A DNA stretch of 6,474 nucleotides from Thermoplasmata archaeon (GTDB taxonomy: Archaea; Thermoplasmatota; E2; UBA202; JdFR-43): positions 1 to 6,474 of the forward strand of contig QMSU01000060.1 in NCBI GenBank assembly GCA_003650975.1, read 5' to 3'. A model generated the notes under the pieces. That model was not told where the DNA came from. It saw only the letters and a list, made by a program, of their open reading frames with translations, and searched no databases. Of the stretch, positions 1 through 3,750 are shown piece by piece; position 1 is the first letter of the stretch; each line of letters begins with the position of its first letter. The position numbers were made by a program, and so were the translations under genes.

Positions 1-1032
1 AAAATATATCGAGGAGAGAAAGAGGGCATTCAAGTATGCCAAACTGCTGATGGAGGATATTTCGTCGTCGGAGTTATTGAAGAAGGAGATTTCTTTACAG
101 GATATTTGTTAAAAACGGATTCTAATGGGAACAAAGAATGGGAGAAAACATTGTGGAGGAATTTACCTGATATTTGGCCCCTCTCTCCAATATGCGGTCA
201 ACAGACCGATGATGGAGGGTTTATTATTGGGGGGACGGAATTCGTTAATGACAAAGCATATATTTTTTTAATAAAGACAGACGAGGAAGGCAGGGAAATA
301 TGGAATAAAACTTTCCAAAAAGGAGAAGCTACCTTCGGGATTTGTCTTCAGCAAACAACAGATGGAGGGTATGTAATCAGTGGTGTGGTAGCAAATTTGG
401 AAGGAACATTTAGCGATGCCTTATTGATTAAAACTAATGAGAATGGAGATGAAATATGGAGCCAAACTTATGAAGAATGGGGTGACACTATCGCTTGTTA
501 TGTAGAACAAGCTATAGATGGGGAATATATTGCAGTAGGATCAACAGATTATGGAAGAACATATGGCAAAGTTTGGCTATTTAAAACTGGTGCAAATGGA
601 GAAAAAATATGGGAAAGAACTTTTAGCAGTGGTGATGAAGGTTATTGTGTTCATCAAACAACAGATGACGGATATATTATTGTAGGGGAAACTTGGATCA
701 ATAACACAAATAGTGATATATTGCTAATAAAAACCATGGGGCCACCGATGTTAGAAATCACAGATGTTAGAGGAGGTTTAGGAATATCAGCAACAATTAA
801 AAATGTTGGGACTTCCGATGCTGAAAATATTGAGTGGTCAATTGACGTAGAGGGAAATGTGTTTATTGGTCAAGGTACGGGTGGGGTTATTCCAGTAATC
901 CCCGCTGGAGGGGAGGCAGAGATTGGAGAATTTGTCTTTGGCATAGGTCCAGCAGTTGTAACTATAAATGCTGAAGATGTGTCTACGACAACAAACTGCA
1001 TGCTTCTGGGACCATTCGTTATAATAACGTAA
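1..1032 (+). CDS. Repeat (probable beta-propeller) surface-type protein with C-terminal beta-sandwich domain, 5'-partial
   Basis: The frame is open from base 1 and ends at TAA 1030-1032, giving 343 residues; the true start lies upstream. At least five repeats of about 50 residues follow the pattern Q-T-x-D-G-G-(Y/F)-(I/V)-x-x-G, then (L/F)-(I/F)-K-T-x-x-x-G-x-x-x-W. The repeat Asp residues are at 17, 71, 121, 173 and 222 (spacing 54, 50, 52, 49). Such units usually fold as beta-propeller blades; that is family-level knowledge, not seen here. From about residue 247 a different domain begins, with GGLGISATIKNVGTSDAEN followed by Gly-rich beta-strand-like sequence to the end, resembling Ig/CARDB-like domains of archaeal secreted proteins. 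A surface or secreted role is therefore likely, but the N-terminus with any signal peptide is missing. No catalytic motif is visible. The gene is much AT-richer than everything downstream. Substrate and partners are unknown. Confidence 0.85.
   Translation, partial: KIYRGEKEGIQVCQTADGGYFVVGVIEEGDFFTGYLLKTDSNGNKEWEKTLWRNLPDIWPLSPICGQQTDDGGFIIGGTEFVNDKAYIFLIKTDEEGREIWNKTFQKGEATFGICLQQTTDGGYVISGVVANLEGTFSDALLIKTNENGDEIWSQTYEEWGDTIACYVEQAIDGEYIAVGSTDYGRTYGKVWLFKTGANGEKIWERTFSSGDEGYCVHQTTDDGYIIVGETWINNTNSDILLIKTMGPPMLEITDVRGGLGISATIKNVGTSDAENIEWSIDVEGNVFIGQGTGGVIPVIPAGGEAEIGEFVFGIGPAVVTINAEDVSTTTNCMLLGPFVIIT
37..735 (+). repeat. Five tandem ~150-bp coding repeats (DGG/KT..W units)
   Basis: Degenerate tandem repeats within the first gene. 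Units begin near 37, 193, 343, 496 and 646, a period of 150-156 bp. The best-conserved DNA is the CAR-ACA/ACC-GAT-GGA-GG core, for example around 199-218, 349-368 and 655-672. At protein level each unit carries a Cys shortly before the DGG-type motif: at the same position in units 2, 3 and 5, shifted by one in unit 4 and by two in unit 1. The fourth unit reads DGE and the fifth DDG, so the motif is drifting. More units probably lie before the window. Confidence 0.8.
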
Positions 1033-1078
1033 TATCCCTTTCATCTTTCACAAACACAGATGTTAACTATTCCAATCT

Positions 1079-1090
1079 AAATTTATTTTT
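1079..1090 (+). terminator. Possible oligo-T terminator of the repeat-protein gene
   Basis: A T-rich run with a T5 tract at 1086-1090 lies 47-58 nt after the TAA of the upstream gene. Archaeal RNA polymerase often terminates at oligo-T runs without a hairpin, and I see no stem-loop here. The same AT-rich stretch could instead act as an additional TATA-like element for ahcY. Confidence 0.3.
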
Positions 1091-1118
1091 CGGACAACGC
1101 TGCATCGTCACAAAACAC

Positions 1119-1126
1119 TTTAAATC
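1119..1126 (+). promoter_or_regulatory. Candidate TATA box for ahcY (leaderless start)
   Basis: TTTAAATC is preceded by an A-rich stretch (CAAAACAC) that could serve as a BRE. Its centre lies about 22 nt before the ahcY ATG at 1144. Archaeal TATA boxes sit roughly 25 nt before the transcription start, so transcription would begin at or very near the ATG. That fits the absence of a purine-rich Shine-Dalgarno sequence: the bases just before ATG are TTTTCCTTTC. This is inferred from spacing only. Confidence 0.5.
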
Positions 1127-1143
1127 ATTCACGTTTTCCTTTC

Positions 1144-2394
1144 ATGAACTATAAGGTTAAAGATATCTCACTTTCTGGAGAGGGTGAAAAACTGGTGAGA
1201 TGGGCCGAGCAGCACATGCCCGTGCTGATGGACATCCGCCACGATTTTGAGAAAGAACAGCCGCTGAAGGGGGTGAGAATTGCGGCATGCCTCCATGTCA
1301 CCAAAGAGACCGCGGTGCTGGTGAGAACGCTGCAGGCAGGCGGCGCCACCGTGGCGCTTGCGGGCTCCAACCCGCTCTCGACAAATGATGCGGTGTCGGC
1401 CTACCTTGCAAAAAGCGGCATTCATGTATTTGCATGGCGGGAAAATCATGACGAGTACTACTGGTGCATTGAGGAGGTGCTGAAAATAAAGCCCCATATC
1501 ACCATGGATGACGGCAGCGATTTGATAACCACCATCCACACCCAGCATACCGAGCTGCTCTCCGGTGTCATCGGCGGGACGGAGGAAACCACCACCGGCG
1601 TGAACCGGCAGCGGGCAATGGAGAGGGAGGGAGTACTCAAATACCCGGTCATCGCGGTCAATGATGCAATGACCAAGCACTTCTTTGACAACCGGTACGG
1701 GACAGGACAGTCCACCATTGACGGGATACTCAGGGCAACCTCGGTGCTCCTTGCGGGAAAGACCATGGTAATTGCAGGATATGGATGGTGCGGAAAGGGA
1801 GTTGCAAAACGGGCGCAGGGCATGGGAGCAAAGGTGGTGGTATGCGAGATCGATGAAATCAAGGCACTGGAAGCGGCCATGGACGGATTCACCGTCATGC
1901 CCATGAAAAAGGCGGCGGGGATAGGCGATATCTTCATCACCGTCACGGGAAACAAGCATGTGATAGATGCCCCCGCAATGGAAAAAATGAAAGATGGCGC
2001 AATCCTGGCAAATTCAGGCCATTTCGACAACGAGATAAACACCGAATGGCTCAGGAAAAACGCAGTGAGAACCGAGGAGATACGGCCCAATACCAGGGAG
2101 TATGAACTCCGTGACGGAAGGAAACTCTACCTGCTCGCCGAGGGGCGCCTGGTGAACCTGGCGGCGGCCGAGGGACATCCTCCAGAGGTGATGGATATGT
2201 CATTTGCCAATCAGGCACTGGTGGCGGAGTGGCTCTGGGAGCAGAAAAACAGACTGAGAAACAAGGTATACCAGGTTCCTGAGAAGATAGACAGGGAGGT
2301 GGCACGCAGGAAACTGAAAACCATGGGCATACGGATAGACCGACTCACGGGAGAACAGAAGAGCTATTTGAGAGGATGGAAGGAAGGGACATAG
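1144..2394 (+). CDS. ahcY: S-adenosylhomocysteine hydrolase (adenosylhomocysteinase)
   Basis: A cytosolic enzyme that reversibly splits S-adenosylhomocysteine into adenosine and homocysteine, relieving product inhibition of methyltransferases, with tightly bound NAD+. The 416 residues align along the family. CLHVTKET (49-56) is the adenine/ribose-binding strand, with T53 and E55 matching human T57 and E59. DDGSDL (122-127) holds D123 and EETTTG (147-152) holds E148. K178, D182 and N183 match the human catalytic K186, D190 and N191. AGYGWCGKG (211-219) is the Rossmann NAD loop, and E235 in VVVCEID should bind the NAD ribose. GHFD (292-295) contains the conserved H293. AEGRLVNL is present near the C-terminus. 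The protein ends without the Lys/Tyr tail of bacterial and eukaryotic enzymes, as in many archaeal and thermophile forms. ATG 1144 is the natural start, with no SD, so translation is probably leaderless. The sir2 gene overlaps its 3' end. Some methanogen homologues prefer S-inosylhomocysteine, so substrate identity is inferred. Confidence 0.97.
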   Translation: MNYKVKDISLSGEGEKLVRWAEQHMPVLMDIRHDFEKEQPLKGVRIAACLHVTKETAVLVRTLQAGGATVALAGSNPLSTNDAVSAYLAKSGIHVFAWRENHDEYYWCIEEVLKIKPHITMDDGSDLITTIHTQHTELLSGVIGGTEETTTGVNRQRAMEREGVLKYPVIAVNDAMTKHFFDNRYGTGQSTIDGILRATSVLLAGKTMVIAGYGWCGKGVAKRAQGMGAKVVVCEIDEIKALEAAMDGFTVMPMKKAAGIGDIFITVTGNKHVIDAPAMEKMKDGAILANSGHFDNEINTEWLRKNAVRTEEIRPNTREYELRDGRKLYLLAEGRLVNLAAAEGHPPEVMDMSFANQALVAEWLWEQKNRLRNKVYQVPEKIDREVARRKLKTMGIRIDRLTGEQKSYLRGWKEGT

Positions 2395-3119
2395 CGCATG
2401 TTGCCGTGGAAATGGCGCGTGCACGGTGCTGCATTGCCCTGACGGGAGCAGGGGTGTCCACAGAGTCGGGAATTCCTGATTTCAGAAGTGCTGATGGGCT
2501 GTGGAGCAGATACGACATAAATGAATACGGGCACATTGATAATTTTCTTTCCAATCCCGGGAAGGTATGGCGCATGCTTGCGGAGATGTCATCCACGGTT
2601 ATCAATGCACAGCCCAATCAGGCACATCATGCGCTTGCCGAACTGGAGCACAGGGGAGTGGTGAAAGCCGTAATCACGCAGAATATTGATGCACTTCATA
2701 AAAGGGCGGGGAGTCGCAATGTCATCGAGTTCCACGGAACCATGGAAAGGGTGAGATGTCTCAGATGTGGGAGGGAATATGCAACTGAAAATATCTCGCT
2801 GAAGAACCTCCCTCCGCAATGCTCCTGCGGCGGTATACTGAAACCGGATGTGGTGCTGATTGGAGAGCCAATTCCACAGGATGCGCTTGCCGCAGCGTTC
2901 CGATGGGCCAGTGCATGCGATGTGATGCTGGTGGTGGGAACCTCGTGCGAGATGATGCCTGCCGCAGAACTGCCGCATATTGCACGGCGGCATGGCGCAT
3001 TGATTGTGGAGATAAACCGGGAAAACACCACACTTTCACCATATGCCACCCATACATTGAAGGGCAATGCCGGTGAGGTGCTGGGAAGGATTCTTGATGA
3101 AATCACACGGTTACCATGA
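2376..3119 (+). CDS. Sir2-family NAD-dependent protein deacylase (sirtuin)
   Basis: Transfers acyl groups from protein lysines to NAD+, releasing nicotinamide and O-acyl-ADP-ribose. The 247 residues are a typical length for a core-only sirtuin. Visible motifs in order: [14 protein letters not shown] (24-37), the NAD-binding loop; [12 protein letters not shown] (101-112); EFHG (118-121) with catalytic H120; a zinc ribbon with C128, C131, C149 and C151; [13 protein letters not shown] (152-164); GTS (188-190) and EIN (212-214), further NAD contacts. The second zinc pair is CxC, not the commoner CxxC. The Tyr-x-x-Arg pair of desuccinylase sirtuins is not seen after the NPGKVW segment, so a deacetylase-type preference is inferred. 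Archaeal sirtuins are known to act on the chromatin protein Alba, and on other targets. ATG 2376 gives an N-terminus of family-like length; it overlaps ahcY by 19 nt with a purine run directly abutting the ATG rather than spaced from it. GTG 2406 and ATG 2412 are alternative starts. Confidence 0.95.
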   Translation: MEGRDIAHVAVEMARARCCIALTGAGVSTESGIPDFRSADGLWSRYDINEYGHIDNFLSNPGKVWRMLAEMSSTVINAQPNQAHHALAELEHRGVVKAVITQNIDALHKRAGSRNVIEFHGTMERVRCLRCGREYATENISLKNLPPQCSCGGILKPDVVLIGEPIPQDALAAAFRWASACDVMLVVGTSCEMMPAAELPHIARRHGALIVEINRENTTLSPYATHTLKGNAGEVLGRILDEITRLP

Positions 3120-3642
3120 GTTTTTCAGCCACCTTCCGCTGTATCAAAATCTGTGCCACCTCCCCGGGAAGGGAAATCACATCCTCTTTTTTGAGATCAT
3201 ATGTTTTCATGTCACCCGCAACAAACTGCGGTATATCCTTTACAATCCTTACCACCTGAGATTCCTGTGCGGTGCTTTCGAGCGTTCTTTTTCTGTGCTC
3301 GTGAAGGAGGGCGATGAGCGACTCATAAAACATTTTTTCCTCTCTTGTGAGATGTTCCGGCCTTGCCCTCCCGCCCCGTGCCACCGAGAGGGCGGCAAGC
3401 ACGATTTTTTTCTCCCTTCTCTCAAAAATGCTCTCCCACAATCGTTTGGTGTTTCTGAGCTCCTCGGCGAGAAGTATCAATGTCTTTGCGGCAGGGTTCT
3501 TCATCTTTTCCTCGTGCAACCGTTCCTCCAGTTTCTGTATGTGTTCCAGTGCCTGCCGATAAAAATCTGCATCAATCTGGGTGAGGGTGGAGGTGGTCTT
3601 TTCCTTCTGCTCTATGTTCCTCAATGCCGAGTAGTTCAGCAT
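3103..3642 (-). CDS. gins51: Archaeal GINS complex subunit, Gins51 type
   Basis: A component of the archaeal GINS complex, which bridges MCM helicase and the Cdc45/RecJ-like protein in the replicative CMG-like assembly. The 179-residue length fits the family. The N-terminus (MLNYSALRNIEQKEK, then LTQIDADFY at 20-28) is the usual Gins51 opening. A mostly helical A domain runs to about 125, including a charged helix at 33-48 and the helical pair around 53-85 and 98-120. The small beta B domain follows at 130-179, with VVRIVKDIPQFV, KKEDVISLP and a closing [14 protein letters not shown]-then-B order is the Gins51 (Sld5/Psf1-like) arrangement rather than Gins23. Some euryarchaea have only Gins51, as a homotetramer; whether this one does cannot be seen. 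The ATG at 3642 is supported by the conserved N-terminus and by a TATA-like box 24 nt upstream. The last 17 bp overlap the sirtuin gene tail-to-tail. No other replication gene is in the window. Confidence 0.9.
   Translation of the reverse strand: MLNYSALRNIEQKEKTTSTLTQIDADFYRQALEHIQKLEERLHEEKMKNPAAKTLILLAEELRNTKRLWESIFERREKKIVLAALSVARGGRARPEHLTREEKMFYESLIALLHEHRKRTLESTAQESQVVRIVKDIPQFVAGDMKTYDLKKEDVISLPGEVAQILIQRKVAEKLMVTV
3121..3125 (+). terminator. Possible oligo-T terminator for the ahcY-sirtuin unit
   Basis: T5 begins two bases after the sirtuin TGA (3117-3119), with T6 runs further on at 3187-3192 and 3333-3338 and T7 at 3405-3411. All lie inside gins51 on the opposite strand, where they encode Lys/Glu-rich stretches. 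They could end + strand transcripts, but they may only reflect gins51 codon content. Confidence 0.25.
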
Positions 3643-3660
3643 GATAAGTAATGCATGAAA

Positions 3661-3670
3661 TACTTAAATA
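3661..3670. promoter_or_regulatory. Candidate shared, near-central TATA box for divergent gins51 and surface-protein genes
   Basis: TACTTAAATA on the + strand reads TATTTAAGTA on the - strand. Its TTAA core is centred at 3665.5, about 25 nt before ATG 3691 (+) and about 24 nt before ATG 3642 (-). The whole intergenic space is 48 bp. The flanks include GAAA on the + strand side and ATCAA on the - strand side, possible weak BRE elements. Both distances fit leaderless transcription, and neither ATG has an SD sequence. One box serving both directions, or two overlapping boxes, are both possible. Confidence 0.6.
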
Positions 3671-3690
3671 TTGATATCCCATTTAGTGGT

Positions 3691-3750
3691 ATGCTGAAAA
3701 AACTCATTCCCTTTGCAATAGTTTCCCTACTGATATTGCCGGTGATGGCG
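3691..3750 (+). other. Signal peptide of the large surface protein
   Basis: Residues 1-20 read as a classic Sec signal: MLKK, a hydrophobic core (LIPFAIVSLLILPV) and a V-M-A end, followed by an acidic EDVED stretch. The likely signal-peptidase cut is A20|E21. This strongly supports ATG 3691 as the true start. Confidence 0.88.

Noticed and set aside
106..1032. A TTG start at 106 for the first gene
   Set aside because: The same frame is open to base 1 and contains another repeat unit before 106 (DGGY at residues 17-20), so the gene extends upstream and 106 is internal.
1168..1959. 263-codon open frame on the - strand opposite ahcY, plus several shorter ones
   Set aside because: ahcY is unmistakable in the + frame. 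The antisense frame is Cys/His-rich with no recognisable domain and is explained by the codon bias of the GC-rich sense gene.
2370..2388. Purine-rich runs around the sirtuin start as a Shine-Dalgarno site
   Set aside because: GAGAGG directly abuts ATG 2376, and GGAAGGAAGGG at 2378-2388 lies after it, 17 nt or more before GTG 2406. Neither has normal spacing, so I did not annotate an RBS.
3067..3651. 194-codon open frame on the + strand opposite gins51
   Set aside because: It is Phe/Leu/Cys-rich nonsense-like sequence antisense to a well-supported Gins51, and it starts inside the sirtuin gene.
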